From contig NZ_KB912942.1 of NCBI RefSeq assembly GCF_000383915.1, forward strand, positions 3,083,195-3,147,194: a stretch of 64,000 nucleotides of DNA, written 5' to 3'. Below, one piece after another: positions 1 through 8,869 of the stretch (position 1 is the first letter of the stretch; each line of letters begins with the position of its first letter). The translations under genes and the position numbers were made by a program. The DNA is from Amycolatopsis benzoatilytica AK 16/65 (lineage in GTDB: Bacteria; Actinomycetota; Actinomycetes; Mycobacteriales; Pseudonocardiaceae). The notes beneath the pieces are model-generated. The model worked only from the letters and a program-made list of their open reading frames with translations, was not told the DNA's origin and did not search any database.

Positions 1-1
1 G

Positions 2-25
2 GACGCGGCCGCCGCGCTCGCCTGA
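2..25 (+). CDS. possible 3' end of an upstream gene (partial)
   Basis: The first bases read as DAAALA followed by TGA at 23-25, just before the MocR gene on the same strand. The alanine-rich, GC3-rich reading looks like the tail of a coding sequence. Seven codons are too few to identify it, and chance is a real alternative. Confidence 0.25.
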   Translation, partial: DAAAALA

Positions 26-122
26 GGCGCGCCGGCCCACCCGGCGCGGGGTGGGAAAACGGGCCGCCGCACGTTACGTTCGGCCCACCTTGCCCCGCGC
101 CGGCCATCGGAGGAGAACGCCC

Positions 123-1586
123 TTGCCGCGCACCTTGATCGAGATCGACCGGTCGTCCGACGAGCCGCTGTACCGGCAGGTCCGCCGGGCGATCGAGCAC
201 GGCATCGCGGTCGGTACGTTCGACCCGGCGCGCCGGCTGCCCAGCTCGCGGGAGCTGGCCGTGGAGCTGGGTGTCTCCCGTAACACGATCAACCTTGCCT
301 ACCAGGAGCTGGTGGCCGAGGGCTACGTGGACAGCCGCGAACGCAGCGGGCTGTTCGTCAACCGGGAGATGCGCCCGCACTGCGCGACCGAGCAGCGCGA
401 CACCGAGTCGCGCATCGACTGGACCCGCCGCGTGCGCAGCTTCCCGGACGCCGGCATCGCGCACATCGAGAAGCGCAGCGACTGGGCGAGCTATCCGTAC
501 CCGTTCCTCGCCGGGCAGGTCGACGTCGCCGCCTTCCCCGCGCGGTCGTGGACTCGCTGCCTGCGCGACGCGCTGTACAAACCGCACGTGTTCCACAGCC
601 TCCAGGACAGCGTCGGCTCCGACGACCCGATGCTGGTCGAGATGGTCTGCCGGGAGCTGCTGACCGCCCGCGGGATCGAAGCGGAACCGGACGAAGTGCT
701 GATCACCGTCGGATCGCAGCAGGGGCTCGACCTGCTCGGCCGGGTGCTGCTCGGACCGGACCAGGTGGTGGGCATCGAAAACCCCGGCTATCTCGACGCA
801 CGGCACATTTTCCTGCGCACCGGAGCGCGAGTCGCCGGAATCGACGTCGACTCCCGCGGCCTGCGCCCGCCCGAGTCGCTCGACGGGATCGACCTGCTCT
901 ACCTCACGCCGAGCCACCAGCACCCGACGAACGCGACACTGAGCATCGGCCGCCGCCGCCAGCTGCTCGCCCAGGCCGCCGCGTCCGGGACTGTGGTCGT
1001 CGAGGACGACTACGACAGCGAGTTCCGCTACCAGGGCAGCCCGACTCCCGCACTGAAGGCGCTCGACAGCAGCGGGGACGCGGTCTACCTGGGCACGTTC
1101 TCCAAGTTCCTGTCCCCGGGGCTGCGACTGGGCTACCTGGTCGGGCCGAAGGAACTGGTGCGCGCCCTGCGCGAAGCCCGCCGCTACATGGTGCGCCACC
1201 CGCCCGGGCAGCTGCAGCGCGCATTGGCGCTGCTCATCGAAAGCGGCGAGTACCACCGTTCGCTGCGGCGCTACCGCACGAAACTCATGCGCAAGTGGGC
1301 CGCCACCTGCGCCGCCTCCGCCGAAGATCTGCCGTGGCCGCAGCCGCCGTACCCGCCCGGCGGCGTCAGCCTGTGGATGACCGGCCCGCCCGAGCTGGAC
1401 TGCCGGGTCCTGGTGGAGCGCGCCGAGCGGAAGGGAATCCTGATCGAGCCCGGCGACATCTTCTTCCTCGGCGACGATCCGCCGCGCAACCACTTCCGCA
1501 TCGGGTTCTCCGCCACGCCGGCGCCGGCGATCGAACCGGGAATCCGGCTGCTCGGCCAGGTGTGCACAGAGCTGCTCGGGGGCTGA
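123..1586 (+). CDS. MocR-family PLP-dependent transcriptional regulator, TauR-like
   Basis: This GntR-type regulator is fused to an aminotransferase-like domain (487 aa). The winged helix occupies roughly residues 1-75 (EPLYRQVRRAIEHG, then LPSSRELAVELGVSRNTI). The fold-type I PLP domain follows, with DDYDSEFRY and the Schiff-base lysine K328 in GTFSKFLSPGLRLGY. The TTG at 123 is preferred because GGAGGAG at 109-115 sits seven bases upstream; an in-frame start at 51 lacks such a site. MocR proteins sense PLP or a PLP-amine adduct, and TauR, the known activator of taurine utilisation, belongs to this family. With xsc, tpa and TauE genes nearby, a TauR-like role is the natural inference; PdxR or GabR-like activity is the alternative. 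Confidence 0.85.
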   Translation: MPRTLIEIDRSSDEPLYRQVRRAIEHGIAVGTFDPARRLPSSRELAVELGVSRNTINLAYQELVAEGYVDSRERSGLFVNREMRPHCATEQRDTESRIDWTRRVRSFPDAGIAHIEKRSDWASYPYPFLAGQVDVAAFPARSWTRCLRDALYKPHVFHSLQDSVGSDDPMLVEMVCRELLTARGIEAEPDEVLITVGSQQGLDLLGRVLLGPDQVVGIENPGYLDARHIFLRTGARVAGIDVDSRGLRPPESLDGIDLLYLTPSHQHPTNATLSIGRRRQLLAQAAASGTVVVEDDYDSEFRYQGSPTPALKALDSSGDAVYLGTFSKFLSPGLRLGYLVGPKELVRALREARRYMVRHPPGQLQRALALLIESGEYHRSLRRYRTKLMRKWAATCAASAEDLPWPQPPYPPGGVSLWMTGPPELDCRVLVERAERKGILIEPGDIFFLGDDPPRNHFRIGFSATPAPAIEPGIRLLGQVCTELLGG

Positions 1587-1613
1587 ACCCGGCCACGTCC
1601 GGCGGCCCCGGCT

Positions 1614-1754
1614 GTCAGTGAAGGACCCCTTGAGGGACTTGGATTCCGTGAAGGGGCCCCTGACGGACGCGGAGTTCGTCAGGACCTCCGACGGACCTGG
1701 AGTCCGTGAAGGGAACATTCAGGGACTCTGAGTCCCTCAAGGGGTCCTTCACGA
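1614..1754. repeat. cluster of the dispersed palindromic repeat
   Basis: Several imperfect units of the element seen throughout the window (GTGAAGG..CCCTTGAGGGAC, then GAGTCCCTCAAGGGGTCCTTCACG) follow the MocR stop codon. The last unit joins the GGGAACATTCAGGGACTC arm type found at 13645 with the AAGGGGTCCTTCACG arm type found at 10285, so it looks like a mosaic. Its stem could end transcription of the regulator. Confidence 0.8.
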
Positions 1755-1888
1755 CCGCACCGCACCCGGACCCGGACGAACCGCGGAACGCTCGCCCCGC
1801 AACCGCCCCCGGCGGCATCAACACCGGCCTGGTGTCGATGGGGTTGAACCTGGTGATCGTCTTCGGCTGGAGCCTGCTTTCTCGCTGC

Positions 1889-3586
1889 TCAGCCGGCCGG
1901 CTGACGGCGCGCGATCAGGTCGAGGATCTCGCGGAAGGCGCGGAAACCCGTGCCTTCCGCGGCATCCAGCGACAGGCTGCGTCGGTAGTACGCGCTCAGA
2001 TCGAGCCCGACCCCGATGCCGTACACCTCCGCGTCGCCGCCGCGCGCAACATCGCCGGCCACCTCGGCCAGGTGGTGATCGAGACAGCGCTCGTCGTTCG
2101 CCAGCGCGGTGGCACCGTCCATCGGACTCCCGTCGGACACCACGAAAATCAGCCGCCGCCGCGCCTCGCACGCGCGCGCCCGAGAGGCAGCCCAGGCCAG
2201 TGCTTCGCCGTCGATGCCTTCACGGAACAAGTCCGGTTTGAGCAACGCCGCTATGTCCCGCCGAGCACGTCGCCAGGGCGTCGCAGCGTCTTTGAACACC
2301 AAGTGCCGACGCTCGTTCAGCCGTCCCGGATGCGCCGGGCGCCCGGCCCGCAGCCAGTCGCGCCGGGCGCGGCCGCCGTTCCACGCGGAGGTGGTGAAGC
2401 CGAGGATTTCGCAGCTCGCGCCGGCCAGATCGAGCGCTCGGGCGAAAAGGTCGACCAGCACCGCGACGGTTTCGCGGTGCGCCTTCATCGAACCCGAGCA
2501 GTCCAGCAGGAAGGTCACCAGCACGTCGGCGACCGGCTCGGTGCGCTCCACCCGGAACACCCGGTGATCCGCGGGAGTGGCGATCAGCCGCGCCAAGGCC
2601 CGGCCGTCGATCCGGCCCTCCTCCTGGTCGCTGTCCCACCCGGCGCGCTCGGGTGCGGCCAGGACGGCGGTCAGTTCCCGCGCCAGCCGGGCCACGTTGA
2701 CGCCGTGGCGCGCGACCCGCTCGTCCAGCCGTTCCCGCAGTTCCCGCAACAGGTCCGGCCGCACGAGCGAGCCCGCCCGGTCCTCCCGGTCGTACGCGGT
2801 GGTGAACACCCGATACGGTCCGCTCGCGGCGGTCAGTCCGGTCTGGCCGCCCAAACTGGCGGTGCCGCCGTCCTCCGCGCCTGGATCGTCCTCGAAATCC
2901 AGCAAGAGCGCGTACTCCACGCCCTTCTCGTCCTTCTCCGCGTCCTCCGCCTGCTCAGGTCCAAGCATCCCAGCGACTGCGTCGGCCAGCGCGCGAGCGT
3001 GCGCGGCAAACGCTTCCTGGTCGGTGCGGCACCGGCGAAGCCCGGCCAAGTGGGTGCCGAGGACAGGGGCGATCGCCGCGCGCGTAGGCTCGATCAGGTC
3101 CTCAGTTTCAGCCACTACCGGCTCGCCGGTGATCCGGGCACGGGCGACCTGGGCAACGGTGTAGATCAGCACTCCGCGCGCGGTTTCAGTCAGTCCATTG
3201 TGGTGCGCCGCGAGCGACCAGCGAACGTGTCGCCGCCGCAGATTCGCCGCGATACCGGGAAAATCGGCCGGCACCAGAGACTCCACCCGGAATTGTTCGA
3301 GCAGCTCGAACAGCAGCCGCGCGACGCCGCCGCCGGGCCGCAGGCGCGCGTGCCGGGCGCGGTCGGACCGGACCAGGCGCAACGCCATCCCGTCCGCCGC
3401 ACCGCGAAACGACCGCACGTCCTCGTCTTCGGCGCGCAGGTGCGGCACGGACAGCGGCACCGGCCGGCCGTCGCGATGCAGCCGCCCGGCCCGGAAATGC
3501 ACCTCGGGTTCGCCGCTGACCGCGCGGATCGCCGCCGCGGACAGCTCTTCGACTTCCTGGCGGCGCCGGACCTCGGAAGCGTTCAC
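1889..3586 (-). CDS. CobT-like VWA-domain protein (cobaltochelatase CobT family)
   Basis: A 565-aa protein with an N-terminal helical region and a C-terminal von Willebrand A domain. The MIDAS motif DCSGSM lies at residues 362-367 and a second metal-site motif, SDGSP, lies near residue 490. The stretch [20 protein letters not shown] and the following GIDGEAL resemble genuine CobT, the partner of the AAA+ subunit CobS in aerobic cobaltochelatase. The GTG at 3586 is chosen because it overlaps the CobS-like stop codon as GTGA; longer in-frame starts lie inside the upstream gene. No CobN-type catalytic subunit or other cobalamin gene is in the window. A chelatase or remodelling role for another target in the taurine block is therefore possible. 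Confidence 0.85.
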   Translation of the reverse strand: MNASEVRRRQEVEELSAAAIRAVSGEPEVHFRAGRLHRDGRPVPLSVPHLRAEDEDVRSFRGAADGMALRLVRSDRARHARLRPGGGVARLLFELLEQFRVESLVPADFPGIAANLRRRHVRWSLAAHHNGLTETARGVLIYTVAQVARARITGEPVVAETEDLIEPTRAAIAPVLGTHLAGLRRCRTDQEAFAAHARALADAVAGMLGPEQAEDAEKDEKGVEYALLLDFEDDPGAEDGGTASLGGQTGLTAASGPYRVFTTAYDREDRAGSLVRPDLLRELRERLDERVARHGVNVARLARELTAVLAAPERAGWDSDQEEGRIDGRALARLIATPADHRVFRVERTEPVADVLVTFLLDCSGSMKAHRETVAVLVDLFARALDLAGASCEILGFTTSAWNGGRARRDWLRAGRPAHPGRLNERRHLVFKDAATPWRRARRDIAALLKPDLFREGIDGEALAWAASRARACEARRRLIFVVSDGSPMDGATALANDERCLDHHLAEVAGDVARGGDAEVYGIGVGLDLSAYYRRSLSLDAAEGTGFRAFREILDLIARRQPAG

Positions 3587-4527
3587 GCCGCGGCGAGTTC
3601 CCGGTCGAAGCAGCGCTGGAAGTACTCGGCGACGACCGGCCGCTCGGCTTCGTCGCATTTGTTGAGGAAGGTCAGCCGGAACGCCAGCGCCGGATCGCCG
3701 AAGATCTCGCAGTTCTCCGCCCACGTGATGACGGTGCGCGGCGACATCAGCGCGGACAGATCACCCGCCCGGAACCCTTCGCGAGTCAGCCCGGCCACCG
3801 CCACCATCGCCGGCACCAGCTGCGCGGGCAGCCGCGGCACCCGGGCGCGCACGATCGCGGCTTCCTCCTCCGGTGCCAGATAGTCCAGCGCGGCCACGAT
3901 GTTCCAGCGGTCGATCTGCGCGTGGTTGAGCCGCTGGACCCCATGGTAGAGACCGTTGAGGTTGCCCAGCCCCACCGTGTTGGCGGTGGCGAAAAGCCGG
4001 AAGCCGGGATGCGGGCGGAGCACCGTGTTGCTGTCGATCAGCGTGAACTTGCCGTCCCGCTCCAGCAGCCGCTGGATGACGAACATGACGTCCGGCCGCC
4101 CCGCGTCGTATTCGTCGAGGATCAGCGCGGTGGGCCGGCGCAGGGACCACGGCAGGATTCCCTCGCGGAACTCGGTCACCTGCTTGCCTTCGCGCAGCAC
4201 CACCGCGTCCTTGCCGACCAGGTCCAGCCGGCTCAGGTGCCCGTCGAGGTTCACCCGCAGGCACGGCCAGTTGAGCCGGGCGGCGACCTGCTCGATGTGG
4301 GTGGACTTGCCGGTGCCGTGCAGGCCCTGCACGAGCACCCGCCGGTTGTGCGCGAACCCGGCCAGCAACGCGAGCGTCACGTCTGGATTGAACCGGTACG
4401 CGGAGTCGAGTTCGGGCACGTGCTCGTCCGGTTCGGCGAAGCACGGGACGAGCAGGTCCGCGTCGATGCCGAACGCGTCGCGCACGGCGACCCGGGCGTC
4501 GGGACCGTGGGGGGACAACGAGTTCAT
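3583..4527 (-). CDS. CobS-like MoxR/AAA+ ATPase
   Basis: A 314-aa AAA+ ATPase with Walker [10 protein letters not shown] (68-76), Walker B ALILDEYD (134-141) and sensor 1 around [10 protein letters not shown]. The N-terminal [23 protein letters not shown] and the overall length match CobS of aerobic cobaltochelatase. The ATG at 4527 is preferred over the TTG one codon earlier because the GGAGGT site is six bases upstream of it. It is translationally coupled to the CobT-like gene (GTGA overlap), so the two act as an ATPase/VWA pair, as in known Mg- and Co-chelatases. Without CobN, its client is not evident. Confidence 0.88.
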   Translation of the reverse strand: MNSLSPHGPDARVAVRDAFGIDADLLVPCFAEPDEHVPELDSAYRFNPDVTLALLAGFAHNRRVLVQGLHGTGKSTHIEQVAARLNWPCLRVNLDGHLSRLDLVGKDAVVLREGKQVTEFREGILPWSLRRPTALILDEYDAGRPDVMFVIQRLLERDGKFTLIDSNTVLRPHPGFRLFATANTVGLGNLNGLYHGVQRLNHAQIDRWNIVAALDYLAPEEEAAIVRARVPRLPAQLVPAMVAVAGLTREGFRAGDLSALMSPRTVITWAENCEIFGDPALAFRLTFLNKCDEAERPVVAEYFQRCFDRELAAA

Positions 4528-4540
4528 CAAGGGACCTCCG

Positions 4541-5386
4541 TCAGGACGGGATGCTGTCGGCGGCGTCGGGTTGTCCCTCTGCCTCGACCTCCTGGATCGC
4601 CTCGGCGGCTCGCTGCAGCGCGGGCAGCGCCTGCAGCGCCTTGTCTGCGGTGAGCCGCATGACCGGGGCCTGCACCGCCACCGCCAGGTTGGAACGGCCA
4701 GTGCGGCTGGGCACCAGCACCGCCACGCACACCAGGCCGGGCAGGAACTCCTCGTCGTCCAGGGCGAATCCGTCCCGCCGGATGCGGGCGAACTCCTCCT
4801 CCAGCTCGTCGAGGTCGGTGATCGTCTTCGCGGTGTAGGACTTGAGCGGCGCGTGCGCGAGCAGCTTGCGCCGCTGCGCCGGGCTCATCTGGGCCAGGAT
4901 GATCTTGCCGCTGGCCGAGCAGTGGATCGGCACCCGCGAACCCGGGCGCAGGTAGAACCGCAGCGGCTCGGGCGTCTCGACGCGGTCGAGGTACACGATT
5001 TCGCTGCCGGACAGCGCGGTGATGTTGCAGCTCTCCCCCAGCTCGTCCACCAGGTGCTTGAGCACCGCGTGCCGCGCGCCGTGATGGGTCGCGTTGAGCA
5101 GCAGGTTCTCCGCGAGCCGGCGCAGCCGGACGCCGGTGCCGTAGTGCCTGCCGTCCGCCTGGCGGACGAGCAGCCCGGCGCCTTCCAGCTGCTGCAGCAT
5201 CCGGTGCAGGGTCGGTTTGGGCAGGCCGGTCTCCTCGACCAGCCCCTGCAGCGTCACCAGCTGGTCCTTGGCCGCGATGAGCTCGAGCAGCGAGAACAGC
5301 CGCATGGTCGGGGTGTCGCCGTCGAGGCCCGCCCCGTCCGGCTCGCGCACGAGCTCGACGGCGGGCGGCTTACGCAACTCACTCAC
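4541..5386 (-). CDS. IclR-family transcriptional regulator
   Basis: About 281 aa: an N-terminal winged helix ([27 protein letters not shown]) is followed by the IclR effector domain ([48 protein letters not shown]). The GTG at 5386 begins VSELRKPP. No good Shine-Dalgarno is visible, so the start is uncertain, and the ATG of MRLFSLLEL further in is an alternative. It is divergent from xsc across a 146-bp gap that holds an inverted repeat, and it is followed 13 bases later by the CobS-like gene. It is probably the local regulator of xsc and of its own transcript. Confidence 0.88.
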   Translation of the reverse strand: MSELRKPPAVELVREPDGAGLDGDTPTMRLFSLLELIAAKDQLVTLQGLVEETGLPKPTLHRMLQQLEGAGLLVRQADGRHYGTGVRLRRLAENLLLNATHHGARHAVLKHLVDELGESCNITALSGSEIVYLDRVETPEPLRFYLRPGSRVPIHCSASGKIILAQMSPAQRRKLLAHAPLKSYTAKTITDLDELEEEFARIRRDGFALDDEEFLPGLVCVAVLVPSRTGRSNLAVAVQAPVMRLTADKALQALPALQRAAEAIQEVEAEGQPDAADSIPS

Positions 5387-5468
5387 GTTCCGAAAAGTAG
5401 CACACCCTGTCTCGTTTTCCAGGAACTCGCGGTTGACCTGCCGCACGTGGCGTCCTATCGTCCACCAT

Positions 5469-5485
5469 GTTCAGCTTTTATGAAC
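5469..5485. promoter_or_regulatory. candidate operator between iclR-type gene and xsc
   Basis: GTTCA-7-TGAAC is a perfect 5-bp inverted repeat in an AT-rich stretch of the divergent intergenic region, 48 bases upstream of the xsc start. Its position suits an IclR- or MocR-type site. The assignment is inference from position only. Confidence 0.35.
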
Positions 5486-5532
5486 TTCACGTACCGAAAA
5501 CCAAGACTTTCACTCGTCGAAGGAGTTCAACC

Positions 5533-7341
5533 ATGGCGGAGAGGAAGACGGGCGACGGCCGCACCGTCGTCAGCGGGACGGCGAAGATGACCCCGTCCGA
5601 GGCCTTCGTCGAGACGCTGGTGGCCAATGGCGTCACCGACATCTTCGGCATCATGGGCTCGGCGTTCATGGACGCGATGGACATCTTCGCGCCGGCCGGC
5701 ATCCGGCTCGTCCCGGTCGTGCACGAGCAGGGCGCCGCGCACATGGCAGACGGCTACGCCCGGGTCAGCGGCCGGCACGGCGTGGTGATCGGGCAGAACG
5801 GCCCGGGCATCAGCAACTGCGTCACCGCGATCGCCGCGGCCTACTGGGCGCACAGCCCGGTCGTGATGATCACGCCGGAGGCGGGCACGATGGGCACCGG
5901 GCTGGGCGGCTTCCAGGAAGCCAACCAGCTGCCCATGTTCCAGGAGTTCACGAAGTACCAGGCGCACGTGAACAACCCGAAGCGGATGGCCGAGTACACC
6001 GCGCGGGCCTTCGACCGGGCGCTCGCCGAGATCGGCCCGACCCAGCTGAACATCCCCCGCGACTTCTTCTACGGCGAGATCGAAACCGAGATCCCGGAGC
6101 CGCAGCGGCTGGACCGCGGCCCCGGCGGCGACAAGAGCCTCGCCCAGGCGGCCGAACTGCTGGCCACCGCGGAGTTCCCGGTCATCATCTCCGGCGGCGG
6201 CGTAGTCATGTCCGACGGCGTCGAGGAGGCCAAGGCGCTCGCCGAGCGCCTCGGCGCGCCGGTCGTCAACAGCTACCAGCACAACGACAGCTTCCCGGCC
6301 AGCCACCCGCAGTGGTGCGGCCCGCTCGGCTACCAGGGCTCCAAGGCCGCGATGAAGCTCATCTCGCAGGCGGACGTGGTGATCGCGCTCGGCACCCGGC
6401 TCGGCCCGTTCGGCACCCTGCCGCAGCACGGCATGGACTACTGGCCGAAGAACGCGAAGATCATCCAGATCGACGCGGACCACAAGATGCTCGGCCTGGT
6501 CAAGAAGATCACCGTCGGCATCTGCGGCGACGCGAAGGCCGCCGCGGCGGCGCTCGCCGACCGGCTCGCCGACCGGACGCTCGCCTGCGACGCCACCCGC
6601 GACGAACGCGCCGCGCGCACCAAGGCCGAAAAAGAGGCGTGGGAGCGAGAGCTCTCCGAGTGGACCCACGAGAAGGACCCCTACTCCCTCGACATGATCG
6701 CCGAGCAGGACCAGGAGGAGGGCAACTGGCTGCACCCGCGCCAGGTCCTGCGCGAGCTGGAGAAGGCCATGCCGCCGCGGGTGATGGTCTCCACCGACAT
6801 CGGCAACATCAACTCCGTCGCGCACAGCTACCTGCGGTTCGAGGAGCCCCGCTCCTTCTTCGCCCCGATGTCCTTCGGCAACTGCGGTTACGCGCTGCCG
6901 ACCATCATCGGCGCGAAGGCCGCCGCGATGGACCGGCCGGCGATCGCGTACGCCGGCGACGGCGCGTGGGGCATGAGCATGGGCGAGATCATGACCGCGG
7001 TGCGGCACGACATCCCAGTCACCGCGGTGGTCTTCCACAACCGGCAATGGGGCGCGGAAAAGAAGAACCAGGTCGACTTCTACGACCGCCGGTTCGTCGC
7101 CGGCGAACTGGAAAGCGAGAGCTTCGCCGGGATCGCGCAGGCGATGGGCGCCGACGGCATCGTGGTGGACAAGCTCGAGGACGTCGGCCCGGCGCTGCGG
7201 AAGGCGGTCGACGCGCAAATGAACGAGGGCCGCACCACGGTCGTCGAGGTCATGTGCACCCGCGAGCTGGGCGACCCGTTCCGCCGCGACGCGCTGTCGA
7301 AGCCGGTTCGATTCCTGGAAAAGTACCAGGACTACGTGTAA
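5533..7341 (+). CDS. xsc: sulfoacetaldehyde acetyltransferase
   Basis: This ThDP-dependent enzyme (602 aa) converts sulfoacetaldehyde and phosphate to acetyl phosphate and sulfite, the desulfonation step of taurine catabolism. The N-terminal pyrimidine-binding domain has FGIMGSAFMDAMDIF and the ThDP-activating glutamate E65 in VVHEQGAAHMADGYARV. The C-terminal PP domain carries GDGAWG (475-480) ending near N503, the ThDP/Mg motif. GPGISN and EANQLPMFQEFTKYQ are features of Xsc rather than acetolactate synthase. The ATG at 5533 has GAAGGAG seven bases upstream. The adjacent tpa supplies its substrate, although an IS element now separates the two genes. No phosphate acetyltransferase gene is next to it, so one must lie elsewhere. 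Confidence 0.95.
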   Translation: MAERKTGDGRTVVSGTAKMTPSEAFVETLVANGVTDIFGIMGSAFMDAMDIFAPAGIRLVPVVHEQGAAHMADGYARVSGRHGVVIGQNGPGISNCVTAIAAAYWAHSPVVMITPEAGTMGTGLGGFQEANQLPMFQEFTKYQAHVNNPKRMAEYTARAFDRALAEIGPTQLNIPRDFFYGEIETEIPEPQRLDRGPGGDKSLAQAAELLATAEFPVIISGGGVVMSDGVEEAKALAERLGAPVVNSYQHNDSFPASHPQWCGPLGYQGSKAAMKLISQADVVIALGTRLGPFGTLPQHGMDYWPKNAKIIQIDADHKMLGLVKKITVGICGDAKAAAAALADRLADRTLACDATRDERAARTKAEKEAWERELSEWTHEKDPYSLDMIAEQDQEEGNWLHPRQVLRELEKAMPPRVMVSTDIGNINSVAHSYLRFEEPRSFFAPMSFGNCGYALPTIIGAKAAAMDRPAIAYAGDGAWGMSMGEIMTAVRHDIPVTAVVFHNRQWGAEKKNQVDFYDRRFVAGELESESFAGIAQAMGADGIVVDKLEDVGPALRKAVDAQMNEGRTTVVEVMCTRELGDPFRRDALSKPVRFLEKYQDYV

Positions 7342-7373
7342 GCGCGCGGCGGTTCGCGAGCCGGAAAGTCCGT

Positions 7374-7394
7374 GAAGGGCCCCTTGCGGGAATC
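7374..7394. repeat. left arm of a palindromic repeat split by an IS
   Basis: This 21-base arm begins GAAGGGCCCCTTGCGGG and is the exact reverse complement of 8724-8744. Between the two arms lies an IS30-type element, so the original palindrome downstream of xsc was interrupted in its loop. Confidence 0.8.
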
Positions 7395-7409
7395 AGGGCG
7401 GATTCGAGG

Positions 7410-8708
7410 GGTCGTCGCAACACAGGCTGGATTAGCTGGTTTCGGTGAGGAGTGTAGCGAGGCGTTCGGCTGGGGTGTCCCAGCCGAGCGTTTTGCGTGG
7501 GCGGCAGTTGAGCTCTGCGGCGACGGCGGCGAGGTGTTCGGGGCTGTGGAGGGAGAGGTCGGTGCCTTTGGGGAAGTACTGGCGCAGCAGGCCGTTGGTG
7601 TTTTCGTTGCTGCCGCGTTGCCAGGGGCTGTGGGGGTCGCAGAAGTAGACGGGGATGCCGGTGGCGATGGTGAATTCGCGGTGTCGGCCCATTTCCGAGC
7701 CTTGGTCCCAGGTCAGGGACCGTGTCAGGTGGTCGGGCAGGGTGTGCATGGCGGTGACGAGGGCGTCGCGGACGGCGTCGGCGCCGCGGCCGTGGGGCAG
7801 GGGGACCAGGAGCGTGTAGCGGGTGGCGCGTTCGACCAGGGTGGCGATGGCGGAGGCTCCGTCCTTGCCGATGATCAGGTCGCCTTCCCAGTGGCCGGGG
7901 ACGGCGCGGTCGGCGGCTTCGGCGGGGCGTTCGCTGATCATGACCATGGGTTCGGCGAAGCGGGGCCGGCGGGCTTCGCCGGTGCGGCGGGGTTTGCGCA
8001 CGGCGCGGCCGGTGCGCAGCGCGCGGTGCAGTTCGCGGCGCAGTTCGCCGCGGCCTTGGACGTAGAGGGCCTGGTAGACGGTTTCGGGGGTCACGTGCAG
8101 CTCCGGGCGGTCGGGGTGGTCGCGGCGCAGCCGCTGGCTGATCTGCTCCGGGCTGAACTTCTTGCGCAGCATGCCCTGCACGAGGTCGCGCAGCTCGGGA
8201 CAGGCCGCGATCTTGCCGGTCTTGGGCCGTTTGCGGCGCGCGTCGGCGCGGGCCTGGGCGGCGTAGGGCCGGTAGCCGCGGCTGCCGGGACGGGCGTTGC
8301 GGGCCAGTTCGCGGCTGATCGTGGCGGGATCGCGGCCCAGTTCCCGGGCGATCGCGCGGACCCCGGCCCCTGCCCGGCGCAGGTCGGCGATCGCCAGCCG
8401 TTCCTGCTGCGTCAGGAACCGCGACTGCGCCTCGGGGCGGGCATCGGCGACGGGGGCCGGACGCGAGGGCGGGGCCGGCGACCGCACGGCCGTCCGCCCC
8501 GCCCGGCTCGGCCGCCCGTGCCGCCACCGGTGCCCGGTCCGCCGGTCGACCCCGACAACCCGGCACGCCTCGACAGTGCCCACGCCTTCCGCCACAAGAT
8601 CAAAATACCGGCGGCGTTCCGCCGCCAACCTCCCCCGACCCCGCGACGCTGCAACCTCCCGGACCCCCGCCACGGCAACCCCTCAACAACTCAGGCGTTG
8701 CAACCACC
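7410..8708 (-). mobile_element. IS30-family insertion sequence
   Basis: The element is about 1.3 kb with one transposase gene. The likely terminal inverted repeats are GGTCGTCGCAAC at 7410-7421 and GTTGCAACCACC at 8697-8708, which match at 10 of 12 positions. No convincing target duplication could be read, so the outer ends are good only to a few bases. It sits in the loop of a dispersed palindrome between xsc and tpa. Insertion into hairpin-forming sites is known for the IS30 family. Confidence 0.8.
7432..8673 (-). CDS. IS30-family transposase
   Basis: A 413-aa transposase with an N-terminal helix-turn-helix (LRRAGAGVRAIARELGRDPA, TISRELARN), a second DNA-binding segment (KKFSPEQISQRLRRD) and an IS30 DDE core. 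Visible catalytic-region motifs are GHWEGDLIIGKDG, LTWDQGSEMGRH and YFCDPHSPWQRGSNENTNG with its glutamate. The ORF is intact from a GTG preceded by GAGGGG, so the element may still be active. It is transcribed against the surrounding taurine genes. Confidence 0.95.
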   Translation of the reverse strand: MAGVREVAASRGRGRLAAERRRYFDLVAEGVGTVEACRVVGVDRRTGHRWRHGRPSRAGRTAVRSPAPPSRPAPVADARPEAQSRFLTQQERLAIADLRRAGAGVRAIARELGRDPATISRELARNARPGSRGYRPYAAQARADARRKRPKTGKIAACPELRDLVQGMLRKKFSPEQISQRLRRDHPDRPELHVTPETVYQALYVQGRGELRRELHRALRTGRAVRKPRRTGEARRPRFAEPMVMISERPAEAADRAVPGHWEGDLIIGKDGASAIATLVERATRYTLLVPLPHGRGADAVRDALVTAMHTLPDHLTRSLTWDQGSEMGRHREFTIATGIPVYFCDPHSPWQRGSNENTNGLLRQYFPKGTDLSLHSPEHLAAVAAELNCRPRKTLGWDTPAERLATLLTETS

Positions 8709-8723
8709 ACTAGAACCCAAGCA

Positions 8724-8744
8724 GATTCCCGCAAGGGGCCCTTC
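8724..8744. repeat. right arm of the palindromic repeat split by the IS
   Basis: GATTCCCGCAAGGGGCC and the next four bases mirror the arm at 7374-7394 without mismatch. Confidence 0.8.
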
Positions 8745-8869
8745 CCGGATTAACCGGTCCGGGCCTCGATCTGGCCCCAGTGATCGGCCGCTTTCTGGCT
8801 CTGGGCCAGGGCCAGCCTCATTGCGATGCTCGACACATCCCGTTTTTCGCACTCACAGGAGGTCGCCAG

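Noticed and set aside
51..122. Longer start of the MocR gene at 51
   Set aside because: The added residues are Arg/Pro-rich without a ribosome site; TTG at 123 has GGAGGAG seven bases upstream and gives the usual family N-terminus.
1889..4527. Assignment of the CobS/CobT pair to cobalamin synthesis
   Set aside because: No CobN or other corrin genes are in the window and the neighbours are all sulfonate genes; the family name is kept without the pathway claim.
5467..5532. Longer xsc start at 5467
   Set aside because: The extra residues lie over the probable operator and promoter, whereas the ATG at 5533 has a well-spaced GAAGGAG.
5527..7218. 563-codon open frame antisense to xsc
   Set aside because: It is a by-product of very high GC at third codon positions; its translation is Arg/Asp/Val-rich low complexity, while the sense frame is an unmistakable Xsc.
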